A stretch of 64,000 bases of DNA from Archilochus colubris (Eukaryota; Chordata; Aves; Apodiformes; Trochilidae), in assembly GCA_023079485.1 (NCBI GenBank), contig CM041085.1, positions 91,027,115-91,091,114 of the forward strand, in the 5' to 3' direction. The translations under genes were made by a program, and so were the position numbers. Under the pieces are notes generated by a model, which ran no database searches, was not told the origin of the DNA, and was given only the letters and a program-made list of their open reading frames with translations. Shown in pieces: positions 26,119-40,818 of this stretch; within the stretch, counting starts at the first letter, position 1; each line of letters begins with the position of its first letter.

Positions 26119-28438
26119 GAACAAAACCCACAAATAAAGAAACACAACCTTCATTTGCTGGTTTCTTTCACCTACACTGCCACTGAGCAAAAAGAATCTG
26201 CTTTTGTGTATCTCCAAATAAGTCAGCCCTCACATTTCCACAAGTAATCTGCATGCCAATTTGTTAAGATTAGAATCAGTCATCCACTGCTAGTTAACAT
26301 ATTTTGCTTTGCATGACTGCAAAGAACTTCCAAAAACGTAAGTAGACAAGAAAAAAACTAGGAGTAGACAATCAAGTTGTGCCATCATGGAAAGGAGAAC
26401 TAATGATAAGCTAGACAGTCACATTGCCTTGCTGCTGAACCAACATCCTTCTAGGGGGATAACTGCCAATGATTCATTAAGAAACCACTGAAACTATAGG
26501 TTCTTCCTGCAGGGGCTGAGTTTGCATTTGGAGGAGTTAAAATGACAGTATTTGCATTTGCATTTCAAGATGTCTTTCTCTTCCCTATATATTCAAACTA
26601 TTTAAACCTAGGATTATGACCTAAACAAGTTTAGACATATAATCATGCCTGACATTCAGATCCAGAACTAAAAGAACTTGGTTCAGAGTTTGAAAAGTCT
26701 GGATTTAGTGGTTTGGGTTACAGTACATGCATGGTTCCAGACTATCACAGCTATGAACTTACCAAGGTGGACACATTTTGCCAAGTCCCCAGATGCTACC
26801 TGGAGGCTGAAGATCTGTTCTGGTAAATTTGTGAACTTTTCTGAATAAGGATTTTTGATGAGATTGCCAAAACACATCCTGAGATGCACTCAAGATCACA
26901 GTGTAGCCAGCTCCCACATTAATGTTATCATTCTCATGATAGCAATATTTTTCTTCAAACTCTAGTTCCTGGAATGAGGGACTCAGTTTTCGTTATATAA
27001 AACCAGATCTCCAATCCTTTCTGTTGTAAGGGAAAGTTTGAAAATAAAACTGCAGAGAACCCTAACATTTTAGAAACCCCAAAACTATTTTTTTAACTAT
27101 TTTTAAATTTTTTTTCAACCTTCTAAAATTAATCTGGGGAGTCTGATTCACTGTTTGCTAATGCAAAAGAGTGGTAACAAGGAGCATACAAAGAAGGTCC
27201 CTCATGCAGGTGAATGGGACACCAGGAGAAATACAGACCATATCTATAGAAGATTTTTTGGTCTTTTCTGTGCAAGGATAGGTCTAAGCCAGTTAGTATA
27301 AGTTACCACTGGGGGGACAACTGCTGTGACCTGCCTTCACTATATTTTATTTTCATTTCAGAGCAGAAAAGAAAGCGTGTATGGTAGGCCCGTATGAAGT
27401 GCACAGATTGCATCATACTGTGAGCGGTACAGTCCTAGCTGGAGGCAGCTGGAAGACAGCTAACACATGGGGAGAGGGCAGTGAAGGGACATAAAGTCAC
27501 GATCAATTTGTTACCAACCAACAGAACTATAAAGACAACAAACTCAAAGACAAGAAACTGTTCAGTCTCTTAGATACCAAATGCTAGGGTAACAAGAAGG
27601 GTGAAGTACAAGTTCCTGTAGATAAGAGGAAATGTGGTTTCATTGGCAACACTAAATCCAAGAAGACTAATTTTTGTGACTGCAATGAAAATCACTGGGG
27701 TAGGTCTGAAAAGGAGAGTTGAGTGGGTGTTACAGTGTGCCACAAGAAAGGGAACACATTTCTTGTGGTGTAAATGAGGACTCTGAGCAGCAGGTTCTGC
27801 ACGTGCTGGTCCACCCATCTCTATGAGAATGAAGGTCCAATAACAGGGTGTGCTGCAGCCCACTAAAACAATCTGGTGAAAAGGATAAGTCAATTCCCTG
27901 TGATGAGAAAAAAATAAAAGCTGTATATAGTAAAGATTATAATGGCCCAGCACAAATGCCAATAACAGAAGCTACACAACTTAGTTCTGTTTTGACTAAA
28001 GTGATGGGATAAAGGGATGAATGAATCACATATCTGTGGTAGGGGCAGACACCTCTTGCTAGATGTCAAACTGAATTAAGATTACTTAGAGCCCCACCAT
28101 CTCTTTGCTAGTTGCTGCTCCAGCTGAGTCCTGAGATTATTACAGAAGATCACCAGTTTGTTTAGGAGGCTGAACATTAGTTTTTTGTGAAATCAAATTA
28201 GTTGCTTGCTTTGTTTTATCTTAACCTATTGTTGCAAAAGATGGTTGCCCTCCAGAAACACAGACTTTAAAGAACCACCTCATAAAGCCTGTACTGTGTG
28301 CCTCGACGTGACCTCTTTGTTAAATATTTTCAGCATCCCATAGAACATGTAGGTGGTATGCATGCTCAAGCACAAGCCATTTGAAGACAGAAATAGAAAA
28401 ATCTCTTTAAAACATTAAATTGCTTATATTGAATCCAG

Positions 28439-28462
28439 AAAACAAACAAACAAAAAAAAAAA
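28439..28462. repeat. A-rich / CAAA low-complexity tract
   Basis: AAACAAACAAAC followed by a run of A. Simple sequence. Confidence 0.85.
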
Positions 28463-31400
28463 CCAAACATGCAGAGTACAGCACCACGTAACAACCAGGA
28501 ATACATCTACAAGAAACACTTTGATCATGCCAAATCTGACAAACCTGTGATACATCCCAAAATCCTTGTATGCGGTTAGTGCCAATGCGAGGTGAACAGA
28601 CCTTGAATCTCACTCCATGTTCCCCATAATCTCCTTCCTGGCACCAGTGAGGGAGGCTGAGAGGCAGCTGGAGCATGGTTTTTGTCACAAGACAAAAAGG
28701 AACATTTCTAGCTCTGTCTAAGGATAATCTGAACCTGTGTTGCAGTAAAGAGCCTCTTCTACTAATCTGGAAAGCCTATGGCAAACGCATTTGCACACAA
28801 TCAGTAGCAGTCATACTTTGTTAGGATGGGCTCATAAACCTTGTCTGACTTGGGTTTTGTAGAGTTAAAAATCTCATTCATAAGCAGTATTTTTAAGGGG
28901 GTAATAACATGATCTGTATTTTTCTGAGTATAGGTAGTTCTGTGGTAGCCAAGCATGGCTTTTTAAATTTTCTTCTTTTGCTTTTCTGCAATTTAGGTTC
29001 CAATAGGATATAGGTATGCAAACTATGTAAGCTATAAACCAGATAAACTTAAAACACTTGGGGTGTACTCTTCAGAACCACCTTCCTATACCATGAGTGC
29101 ATTTGAGGAAAGCTGCAAGAAGTATGTCAAGGTCACATTTACTTTGGTACTAATGAAGCAAAGAATAAATCACAATTTGTTAACTATCCACTGGGAATAA
29201 AAGTGTAATTTTTTTTTCACAGCTAAGTAATTAAAAAGGCAAATGTGTTCCAGACCCAAAGAATGTTACTATATTAGAAAAGGGAACGGATCATGACCAT
29301 GTGACACTATTACTATGACCAAAAACTATCTGGTCTCTTAAGTTAATATATTTTTCTTAGCAGAATGTTAATTTCAGGTTCGTAATTTTAGCCACAATCG
29401 TATCTGACTCCTTATAATTGGCATTTCATTTTTAAAGTTGTTTTTCTTTTAATTTCTTCTACTACTCATAGGGTTCTGTTTATTTATAGTGAGATTTACT
29501 TACACCAGATCGTGTACAGAGATAATTTAAAATTCAATCTCATTTGAATGGTTAGTCTCTGTCCTGAAGATGCAGCATGACATAACTTCATGGCCATTGT
29601 AGGTTTTTACTTGATTCTGTCACCATTCCTCATGCTGATTAGCAATGACTTTTGCAAGCAGTGCCACTAAAATCAGTGTAGGAGGCAAATAATAGATTTT
29701 ACTTAGAGTCATCTGTTTTACACAAAGGAGGGAACACAGCATGGCTACTTGATCCAATGTGGAAACACAGTATGATGCAATAACTACAAAACTGCTCTGG
29801 TTACATTAGTTCTGTCACAAAATTAGAAAATAGTTTTACCTCTTTCCTACTGAAGGCATTATATTTGCATTATAATTTTTCCTCTGACACATTGTCTTTC
29901 ATGGTAACCAAAAACTTTATGGCAAACTTCAATGAACTACCAGCAAAACAACTCATCAGTTTATACAAGCAGCAATAGTAAACACAAGCAGATGTTTAAA
30001 CAAGAAGCTTTTACCATCAGCAGCCACACAGTGGTATATAAGATACCACAGTATTTCTTAATCAAGTGGTTAGTGCTGATGAGGTGAAGTTGGGTGGAGG
30101 GGGAGACAAGAAAACTCAGAGTTGTAGTTAGTGCTGAATGGGAAAAAAGTGCTATCAGTTTCACTAAATAAATCCCACCTTTTCAATTCCTAGGAAAGCT
30201 GAAATGGAGGAGGAAAATATTCAGCAGTTTGGCCAAAGATTTTGCTTTAATCTCCTATTTATTTTTGCATAATGATGTGCTTGCTTCGTGCCCACCAAGT
30301 GTGTATGCATGCACATGTGGCAGCAATACCTTTTTCTAGCTGGTGAAATTTGACCTGCAGTTTTATACTCTTAACATTTTGACTTCTCAGATAATTGTCA
30401 CCAGCCTGCCCTAGTAAAACAGACATCTGAAGAGTTATCATCCACTGTAACCACCTCCTGCCTTGCTGTAGCATGTTCTAATGCATGATGTACAACTGCT
30501 TTATGGATCATGAGAAGGCACTGTGATTCCCCCCTCTAACTTTGTCAGCATCCTCTGACAGAGATTCCCTTGACATAAATGATCCAACTTGAGTAAAAAT
30601 CACTTACAAGTATGTTGATAGATGGTTATAAATAAATCCTATATATTTTACCAGGAGCAATAATGACTGAAATGTTGGTGTCTTTGTTACTCAGAACTTG
30701 GTTTCAACAAGCATGTCCTGTGTATTCACAAGTCCTCATGTATTCATAAGCATATATGGACCAGGATTTTCCATTTTGAGTTTGTTTGCTTTTTTTCAAG
30801 ACAAAATACATAAGAGTTGTTTAAAAAAAATAAGTTCAACCTTACATAATACTGTTTTGATATTCTTTGATACTTGATTCATAGGTTTTGTTGAAACTGA
30901 ACTTGTGTTAAAATATTCTCAATTTAGAACAGCAACTGAATATCTCCACACTCCCAGATAATTATATCAGTTATTCTGATGCCAGTAACTGAAATAGCTA
31001 ATAGCAATTGCACTATAACATCCACCAGACTTTTTCATACACAGATATAAATTCCCTAAGAGTCAAGGAAAATATACAGCGTATTAGATACATATGTAGA
31101 GTGTCCACTTAAATCATAGTCTCAGTGAGACTTGCCTTATTGTAACGTTACTAAATAAGGTATTAATTTTACTGGCATATAATAGAATAGATAATAAAGA
31201 ATACATACTGATTTTAAAAATTAGAAGATATGGGTGAAATCAGTTCTCCTCATGAGTAGCAGAATCTGCCAGTGCAGATTTGTTACAGTTCTGAGAGGTA
31301 GTGATAATGGTAAGATTTAGCTAACTGGAAAAGACAGAAAAGAATCCCATAATCAGCTTACCATGATTAAATACCCATATAAGAAGTAAATAAATCTCTT

Positions 31401-31788
31401 TAAGAACAAGTTCAAATTGGATACACCACAGATCTCGCAGCATCTGGAATTCTTCATTGATAAATGAAGCACTAAGCATATCTATAAAACATGTTTTTTT
31501 GATTAATTCAGATACACTTAATGCATCTCAGTACTCAGCTTTTATTTGAAGAATCTGAATAGCAGGACCTTGCCACTATATCATGTGCATGTTACACAGT
31601 CCTGAAGAGATTAAAATAGAGTATACAGAACTGCAGAACACACTACTCAACACATCATATCTCTGAAAGTTTTACAAGAATAATTTTGCTTTGCAATCCC
31701 ATATCTGAGGAAGCTACAGTACCTCTGATGCTAGCTACTGCAATAGAAAAAGGAGCCTGAAATCATGGCAACCATATTACTGCTAGGA

Positions 31789-31803
31789 TTTTTTTTTTTT
31801 TTT
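31789..31803. repeat. poly-T tract (15 T)
   Basis: A homopolymer run with no attached element recognised. Confidence 0.9.
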
Positions 31804-34800
31804 AACTGCTGTGAAAATATGTATGAACAAGTAGGTGAAAAATATAGCACTGAATGATCAGATCTGGAGGCTCCATGAAGTATTTCCATGATTAAAATAG
31901 TTCTTTATAATAGTGGATGGGGAACTGATGCACAAACCCTTCATAGGCTTTGAATATCAACACAGTCTGGAGCGTCTGAAGAGATGCCTATTTTCTATCT
32001 GGTTTGTGCAAGACAGATCCTAGCATCTTAAAGGAAGTGTCTTTGGTGTTTTGTGCACACAAAATTACACACAGCTCTTGACTGGGTACTTTTAAAGGCC
32101 CCTGAGAAAGTGTTTAATCTCAGTCAAAGCTCTTAAGCATTAGTGGCTATTAGAGGCTTGTATTTATATTACAGGCAAGTATTGCAGAGAGTAGTTATTA
32201 GTCTCCTTCTGATCCAGTAACAAGTTTTTCACAGCAGCTGGCTTCTTTTAGTAAGTTCTTCTGTAAGAAAGGGTATTATTTATAGGCAGAAACTCTACAA
32301 AGTGCAGTAGCATCTGAAGGCTGGAGTGGGCTGGCATCATCCAGTGCTGATGACAGACAGGGAGAATTCCAGCACCGTATGTTTTTATCTGCAAAACGCC
32401 TACTTCTGAGTACAAGTGCCTCAAAAAATTAGAATTATCTTCCTGCTGAATTCAAAGTCACTTGCAAATCTGCTTCTGTTAAATAAGCTCAGAAATAGGA
32501 TTAATGGAGTAATGAAATTAACTCTGCACCAAACCTGATTTATCTTCTGACTCTTTTAGCAGGTACTGAATTTCCCTGACTCCTTTGCAAACATAAATTC
32601 ACAGGGCTCTAGTCAAAGTCTTATCATCTTTCCTGTAGCAAACACAAGTTCTTTCTTACTATAGCATCATTACTTTTTTTTGTGACATCTAGCAATCAGA
32701 CAAAGTCAAATATCATTTTTAAAAACCCACACAAAGCTTAGCTGCATTCTTTCTTCACCGTTTCTTTAATGACTTCACATCAATTAGTTCAAAGATTTGA
32801 AACAATCCTAAAAATTTGCAATACCTTGGAAAAGTGATGCTTTCATGTTGTATCACCAGGGTATGTTATTAGCATCATTCTTGTTCTAATTACCAGATGT
32901 ACATGCTGCGGAGAGACCAAGATCCTCCACAGTGTCTGGAGGTGATACTACAGGAGAGACACGACTCACCTGTAGTGTGTGTTCCCATGATCTTTTATCT
33001 CTCCTCTGGTAATGAAGAATCAGTGGTAAGTCATTTTAAAGTGTTAAAGCTATTGGCAGGCTAACAAGTAAACACTGACAGTGTGGCAAATTAAGAACAC
33101 CATTTTGGTATCAAAGAGAGAAGGATGGTTTATTGGAGGTGTAACAGAGGGCTGAAAGCAACAGTGGAGATAGCCAAGGACAAAGCCATCCTGTGAGTGC
33201 AGCCCATGAGAATGTTAATTCTCACTTGTGAGAATCCAAATGGGAGGCTCATGAGGAATGTGCTGCATTTCTTTAGCTGAAGAATAATCAGTGACATGCA
33301 GATTCCTGATATCTGATTTTTGTAGATATATAAATGCATATGTTTGTTGCTGTATTTTTCATTGTAAGGAGGTTAGAGCACCATTTTTTTTTTCTCTTTT
33401 TTGGTTAGCTGGGTTTGAATGAGAAGCTTACAGTATCTGAAAAAGCTATCAAAACTTTTCATTCGAGCTGTATTACCCAGGATATTTTGTAGCTTTCCAA
33501 AATGGTCTAAACAGGACAATACAAACCCCAGGATAGATTGTTATTCCTTTTCTCTGAGTGACATAAAAGACTTGCTTTAGAAGGAAATTGTACTGTGACT
33601 CACACACCACCAAATGACTATGGCACACAGTGGGCTCCGATATATTACTGGGAAAAAGGGAATGGTTATATTTAGAAAAAACAAATTTCTTGGCATTATC
33701 AGCCCATCAGGAAGCGATTCAACTCCAGAAAATTTTCATTTTTATTTTGAAATCACAACTCCTCTCTGAGAAACTGTGGACAGGTTTGTCTTTTTTTTCC
33801 ATTGCAGCAGACTTGATGTCTGCAATGTATTACACAGTTGCTTCCCTTAAACCCAGTGACTGAACTTTGCTATCAAAGATATATTCAGAAACACTATTTC
33901 AGTCTAAAATTGAATGAAAATCTATTTTCACCTTTTATATTGAGTACATTTGCAACTACAACTACAAGAAGACTATCAGAGGCACATAGAGCTTAAACTA
34001 TTATTGATTTTAAGGAGTTAAAGCCAGTTTCACAGAGCTCTGGGCTTCACTGAGTCATAAAACCCCATCAACCACCGTTTCAGATGGTTTTTGTTCCTGG
34101 AAGACAGTGAAGGTTCCTGTGAACCAACAGGTGTGAACGTATTCAGTGTGAAAACTTCTGAAGGAATTTTTGCAGTGGAACTCTTAGCAGAAAGTGGCTG
34201 ATTTTAACTAACCCACAACCAGCTGAGTACAGAGACAAACGTGTAGTGAAATGGGGTCATCACATTAGGGACATCAGAGATTCAAATCTGCAGATGTTCA
34301 TACTGGATGTTTATCTGAACCTCTGGAGTCTTCAAAGCTGTACTTTAAAATATGTATTTCATGAGAACAGGGATTTCTTTTCTTATGACACGTCCACCAC
34401 ATAGTAATACAAAAAACTACCAGAGCACAATTTCCACTTAGCACTTTTTGGTCTTGCTTGCTTCAGGGTACATAAGATGGCTAACGTAGAGACTTTATTT
34501 AAAAATTAAAGAAAAAAAATTTAAAGAAACAAAAAAACACTTGCCTTAATATTGCTCATGCTGTTTCTGTCACATAAAGAATGGATGTCTTCTTTTAGCA
34601 CATGTTCCACTTCATACCACTATCAAGAAAAAAACACTGGTTTTCTCACACAAAACCTGTATCAGACCCTGCTTGAACTCAGACACATCTGTTTTCATAA
34701 GGTATCAGTAAGCAAAATGCTATAATTACTACCAGCAACATAATGCAGCTATTACTCAGACATAGGCCATTGATTCTCAGTGTCATTCTCTGTATCAAGA

Positions 34801-35223
34801 AATCATCAGTTATTCTGAAAAAAGTGAAATGTACAGAGCCATTTAGCAAAGAGCAAGAAGAACTCCACAAGCATTCCTCCTAAAACTCTTTATAGATGCT
34901 TATCCACCTCCACCAACAGGCAGTAATTCCCCAACTGTATGGAAATACCTGTAGGATATACAGTTATATCTGGAGGACTTCCCACCTGGCATGATGGGTG
35001 CATGTCTCCTGTCTAAACTTAATGTCTAGGTTTTCCCCCTTTCTAGTTTGGCACTGTGCAAAAAATCAGGTGATTTTTCCCTTTTCCTCATCACATTTGT
35101 TCTTGTCATCATTATTGTCATCACAAGATCCAGATGGCAACTGATTAACTTCTTCACATATGAACCCTCATCAGCAAGCGTGGTTTGGGGCTGGTCTTAG
35201 TAGCCTGTTTGGACATCCCAGCA

Positions 35224-35445
35224 GATAGCAGTATTATAGGATAATTAAGGTGTGGAGGGACTCAGGAAAGTCTCTAGTTCATTTCCCTGCTGAAAGCAGG
35301 AATAGGGTTCCTCAAGGATTTACCCAGCTGAGTCTAAAAAACCTCCGGACCTTCTGCCATTTGTCTAGAAATCTGCTTAGGAGTTCACTACTCTCTCATT
35401 CCATCTTTCTAAAGGCTCTTTGTCTTGGTGATCAAAGGAGGACAC
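35224..35445 (-). mobile_element. Old, diverged CR1 LINE 3' fragment
   Basis: The plus strand starts ATTATAGGATAATTAAGG and continues GTGTGGAGGGACTCAGGAAAG, TCTCTAGTTCATTTCCCTGC and TGAAAGCAGGAATAGGGTTCC, ending with AAAAACCTCCGGACC. That order matches the minus-strand 3' end of older CR1 subfamilies (tail, GGAAGGGACCTC core, CCCCTGCT block, AAACCTCCA block). Divergence is high, so the call rests on the order of landmarks and not on close identity. The distal boundary is uncertain. Confidence 0.6.
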
Positions 35446-38245
35446 TTCCTGGCACATGCCAGTAAGTAATCTAAGCAAGTGTTCTTGGATTTACGAAACT
35501 ACTTTCTTTCTGTCAGGGAAAAAGTAAATTTGTAACAGTTTCCTCTCCATCATAATGATAAGAATTTTAGTTCCAAGTACACAGTGACTTTGGAGAAATG
35601 CTGAGAACCCCCATGTCCTGTAAAGAGAAGCAGCACTTAATGCTGTACCGAGCAGCTGAGTGGTATGGGTATGCCTCACTTCACACTGAAGCTGCAGAAG
35701 AGCAGCCACTGAGTGCAAGTAGGAATATGGGAGTAGTCATCATACTTCATGCCTAGAGGATGTAAGAGGAGTACTTTCATTTACAAACTTTACATGGTAA
35801 AATCAGTGTTATTGGTTTTAGTGTATGATTCAGGCATCCATCTGAACTTAACACTGTTTACCTCTCAGGTGGGCTGAAAGAACAGTTGGACTTTATTGGA
35901 CAGTTTCATCTGAGAAGTGGTAATCTGCCTCATTTGTAGGATGTTTTTTTCCCTTCAGTTTTGTGCTCCAGTCCCAGGATTCCATATCCCACCATTAAAA
36001 AACTTTAAAGCAAGGAATTTCTATTTAGAAAATCTGTATACCAAATGGATCTATGATCATCTATAAAATGGCACTCCAGGGACAGCAGGTCCAGGTTATA
36101 TATGCTGTTTTCAAGAGCTCTCTTTCAGTCCTTGTGAGTGATTTGCACACTAGTATAAATCATTGCTTTCTCAGCAAGTGAATACCAGTGTAAACTGGTA
36201 TTAATGTCAGATTTATACTCATCAAAGCATGCAGGGTGCAAGAATAAGTGACAGGCATTGATTTAATTTCTTGCACATATATTTGCATGGCATTTACAGA
36301 TTAATAAATGAGATGTACCTTGTGTAAATCAATAGCTACCCTCCTGTATAGCTCAAGCTTCATTATTCATGGTTGTACACTATGTTGAATGAAACATTAA
36401 AGATACGACTAAAACAACTATGGATTGCTAGGAAAGACCCAGGGAAGGTCACTGCCTGAGAAGCGTAGAACAGGGATGTACAAGATTTCACAGATTTAAC
36501 TCTCTTTATTCAAACAGGACTCTCTGTGGAGGACACTTCCTGTGTGGAGAAACATCTAAAAGTCCCATAAATTAAAAAGTGTATTGAAGACAAGTAGTGT
36601 GAGGAGGTTGGCAGAGGGAAAAAATGTGATATACCCTGCAAAAGGCAGCAACAGCTTTGTCCCAGGGGAACCCAGCCAGCAGCAAGAATTTTGTTCAGCC
36701 TAGGCACCAAGATGGCATGATTGCCCCTGACTACCACTGGTCAGCTGTGTGATGCAATGGACTCTGGACTAAGACTATCCCAGCTAACACAGAGCACAGA
36801 AATGGCAGCATTCACAGCATCTAGCCTGTTCCACTAGGCAGAAAAAGTAAGAGTTTGAACTGGGGATAAGTTTCCTGATTGTAAATACAGGATCTTTGTG
36901 ATTTTCTCACTCTACAGCCATTATCTGATCACCATGTGCTCCTTCCTTCAGGAATAGAGACAAACCACAAAGAAGCACTGAGAAGCAGGTCACAGAGATA
37001 TCACCTGTTGGTCAGTGCACTTGTCTGACTGAGCCCTTTCTGTGATCACTGTAGTCCCTTTCCTTGACCACTGTAATCTTTCTGTATTCTTACTAAATCC
37101 CCTTTTCTAACCATACTGAACACTGAGCAGGGTAAGGGGTCCGAGTAACATCCACCAAGCTGGGACCATAAGCTGGGAGCTCAAGTCTTGGGGTCAGTAA
37201 CTGGAGGAGACCAGGGACTGGGGGACTGTTTCTAGACAGAGCAAGAACCAAGCATTAGCTTTTGGAGTGATGCACAGCACTTCAGCTTGTGTTTCTGTCC
37301 AGTGCAAACTTCAACCTCACTAAGCAAACCAGGAGGAACAGCTTTGGGCTGTCTGTGCAGTTCATGGCCATGTGAATGTTGTTTGATTTCACACTGGTAA
37401 GAGCATTGCCCCCAGTGGTGATTGGCATGGCCAACCAATTCAGTAATGTGGGTCAGGAAACATGCTCAGCCTCATTAATGGTTGAACTTAAAAATGGGAA
37501 TAGCAGCACTTTGGTTCTGCTAGACTAGGCCAGGAGTAATCTATCCCCTCAGTCACCAAGCCCACCAGATTTGTTTCCAGTGGACCAGGAAGCAAAAATC
37601 TTATATATCATGAGGCTGTCCAGTATCCTCCAGCACTTTCCCCATATAAAAAGGATGAATATGCTCCTCTGTCACCAAATGAAGTGCCTCCACAACACTA
37701 GATTCCTGCTGAAAATACCAAGGTATTCCAGTCTATTCTTACCACACTAGGAGCATCTATTGCCTTCTCATCCTTCCATCTTCCATAATTATTTTATTCA
37801 GTCATTTTTGTGTTACCTTTATAAGAAAGATGGACAGAGCTGAGATTAAGAACATCATCATGCCATGACACATACTATGTTGCCACCAATGCAGAGACAA
37901 TCCATTGAAGTTGCTGTGCCCAGAACACCAAATTTTATGTATACAATTTTTGAACTTTTCTGGTTTTGAAATCTTCAGTAAAACTGACACAAGCTATCCC
38001 ACCGTATCTGAGTGAGTTTCTTGAACATGGTATTGATCTAAGTTTTATTATTTCCAAGCTAAGATATATTATCCAATTGAACCTAGAATTAATTTTACTT
38101 TTTTCTAACTGAACAAAAAACAAAGTTGACAAATCTTCGGGGATGGAATCAGTAAAGAAAGCACAACCAGGAGAGTTCAAAGAGCCTTTCAGAAACTTGG
38201 CTTTCAGCTGAAAAAGTGAGCTGGAAAACATAAGGATACTGAAAG
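35446..38245. other. Non-coding stretch, nothing recognised
   Basis: No gene or clear transposon was seen. ORFs (up to ~105 codons, 37935-38252 minus) lack recognisable motifs, and the last one runs into the CR1 that follows. Confidence 0.5.
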
Positions 38246-38693
38246 TGACCAAGATGATGAAGGGAGTAGAACATCTCCCTTAAGAGGAAAGGCTGAGGGA
38301 GCTGGGTCTGTTCAGCTTGGAGGAGAATGAGGGGCAGCCTCATTACTGTTTATAAATATGTAAGGGGTGAGTGCCAGGAGGATGGAGTAAAGCTTTTCTC
38401 AGTGGTGTCTAACAATAGGACAGGGGGCAATGGTTATAAACTAGAGCATAGGCAGTTCTGTATAAATATACAGAAGAATTTTTCAATGTGAGGGTGACAG
38501 AGCACTGGCACAGACTGCCCAGGGAGGCTGTGGCGTCTCCTTCCCTGGAGATATTAAAAACCCACCTGGACCCACATGTAGGACCTGCTGTAGGTGACCC
38601 TGCTCTGGCAAGGGGTATTGGACTAGATGAGCTTTGGAGGTCCCTTTCAACCCCTGACTTTCTATGATTCTAAGACTCTATGACTCTATTCTA
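38246..38693 (+). mobile_element. CR1 LINE, end of ORF2 plus 3' UTR
   Basis: A CR1 copy of about 450 bases. The beginning corresponds to the last part of ORF2 (AGGAAAGGCTGAGGGAGCTGGG, then CTGTTCAGCTTGGAGGAGAA). It continues with the CTGGCACAGACTGCCCAGG block, the GTGACCCTGCTCTGGCAAGGGG block and the core GGACTAGATGAGCTTTGGAGG. The terminus has several ATTCTA/ACTCTATG units (CTATGATTCTAAGACTCTATGACTCTAT pattern). It is 5'-truncated and has no usable ORF. Confidence 0.95.
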
Positions 38694-40791
38694 GGGGCTG
38701 CTCTGCCCCTAGAAAGAGTGCAGTGGAAGCTGTGAAACCTCATTGCTCAAGCCAAGCACAGAAAACCGATGTTATGAATTTATGAAGATAAAATGTGACC
38801 AGAAAAAACCTCGCTATGCCCTGCCTTATCCTATAAACCCTGGCACATTGCACTACAAGATCTAATCTTTTATACTTGACAGCACTATTGGAGCTTCATA
38901 ATATGAAAGAAAATAAATCCTCAAGGAAAAAAACAAAGCTCACATAAAAGCATGTGAAAAATTTTTGGTTTACTTCTCAAACACCTTTTGCTCACCCTGA
39001 CTGATCTTAGCCTCATCAAATGAAAACAAATCTTCACAGAAATAACACAGCTGTCTTTCCAGTCTCTCAGATCCTTTAGAAGAGTGGAGAGGGTGCTCAG
39101 AATTTAAAAGTGTTGTTTTCCATTTCTCTCTTCCCTCCTTCTCAATATCCAGAAAAACAGAACATAGAAATGAGGTTGAAACCCTTAAACCTAGGAAGGG
39201 GAAAAGTTCCAAGTTTCTTAGCAAAGTGGAGAAGTAAAAAGATTAAAAAATAATACCGGCAATGTTAGCAGGAAAATTTGAACACAGAACTTCCTAAAGG
39301 CTTAAATATAAACTTGCAAGCATGCCTGGCCTTAGTATTCTGTCCTCAAAGAAGATTCTGAGGATACAAGAGGGCAGAATAAACGCAAGAAGACAGTTTA
39401 GAAGTCTTATGCTATCGTTTCCCCAGGAGAGAAACAAGGATGAAAACTGAATGGAACAAGAGATGGGCTGCCTTGCAGATGCACTAATGTAGGAGGCTGG
39501 AGAAGGGATGGGGAAACAGGACAGCAAGACTTTGCCCATTGGATCCTAGCACATTTGTCACACATTGTATGAATGGAAATGGAAAAGCAAATGGAAAATT
39601 TCTCCTCTGGGGGAAATACAAGACTGTACACTGACAGAAACCTAATGCAGGAACATAAAAATGGATCACTAGAAAAGGGGCTTAGGACAATAGTATAACA
39701 CTGCTGGTACCTAACTAAAAGCAAAGTCAGAACACCTGAAGGAACAACCAAACATTAACTCACTACAACCTACACAGATGCACCAACACCTTTGCAGGAA
39801 CCCACCAGTACTCAAATAAACCACAACTGCTACAGAGAAATGAACGATTAGATATACAGCCTGATGCATCCTCTTCTAGGTGAGGCATCAGAAGGCTCTC
39901 AGGGGGAAAAAAAAATTAAAAAATAATTTCTTTTTATCCTGTGTTTCCAATGGCTATTTTAGTTATTGTTCTTCAGTAACAACAACAAAAACACTGAAAA
40001 ACTGTACTAAACAGCAAACTAAAATATGCCTACGGCAAGACACAGCTTTTTAAACTTCCATCTTGCTACTGGCTGTCTGTATGAATAATGTCACCATGTC
40101 ACTGCCTTTCCTGCATTCTATTACAGTATGTTCTTCCCCTGCCTTCATTATGCTATTCTATTTCAACTTGATGAATTATCTATATTAAATTTTTTGAGGA
40201 ACATTCCCTCTAGGGGTGGACATACTTGGTTTAGAAAGTTTCCAATAAAAAGAGGAAAAGGGGAAGAGAGCAAGACATTTCCACAGCTCCACTTTTCTTA
40301 ATCTACCCTTGGGATTAGGATGCAATTATCCACATTTTGAAATTGCCATCAAACTCTTAGCATTACTCTTAGTAATGTATCTAGGGCAATGAAAAGAAGT
40401 GGTACTAAGAAGCGCTGCTCAGACAATTGAGAAGGAAAAAGGACTCTGTTAGCAGAGAACAAGAGAAGGTGAAAACACAAGATGAGACCCCATGTAAATA
40501 GTTTCATTGGCACTGCCTTTGTTTTTCTACTATTTTCTCTACTGTTCCATGAGTGATGAGCTTACTCATTCAACCAAAGATAACAGTATCTGTAACTGTT
40601 CCTTTCAAATTGGAACAAAATATCAAAATAACTTGCTGCACAGCAGCCATTAGCAAGTAAACAATTGGGTATGCTCTGGATTACATAAAAAAGCAGATTT
40701 CATGTCTGATAGAGACCAGCTTCAGGAGAAAATCTGTAAGTCTATGAATTTTCACTATAACTTTTCACTTTGTCCTCCTCTCCAATATAAG

Positions 40792-40818
40792 AAAAAAAAA
40801 AAAAAAAAAAAAGAAAAA
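40792..40818. repeat. poly-A tract
   Basis: About 27 bases of A with one G. No SINE or LINE body is attached. Confidence 0.9.

Larger units (their letters stand above)
23526..35223. other. Long stretch with no gene and no recognised interspersed repeat
   Basis: About 11.7 kb in which I find no CR1 and no coding exon, only simple repeats: (CAAA)n at 26102-26118, A/CAAA-rich at 28439-28462 and T15 at 31789-31803. The longest ORF is 130 codons on the minus strand (27570-27962). It is hydrophobic, without family motifs, and near the length expected by chance. The region could hold conserved regulatory elements, but comparison with other genomes is needed to see them. Confidence 0.55.

Noticed and set aside
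27570..27962. 130-codon hydrophobic minus-strand ORF
   Set aside because: About one stop-free run of this length is expected by chance at this base composition. No recognisable family, no clear splice sites or promoter.
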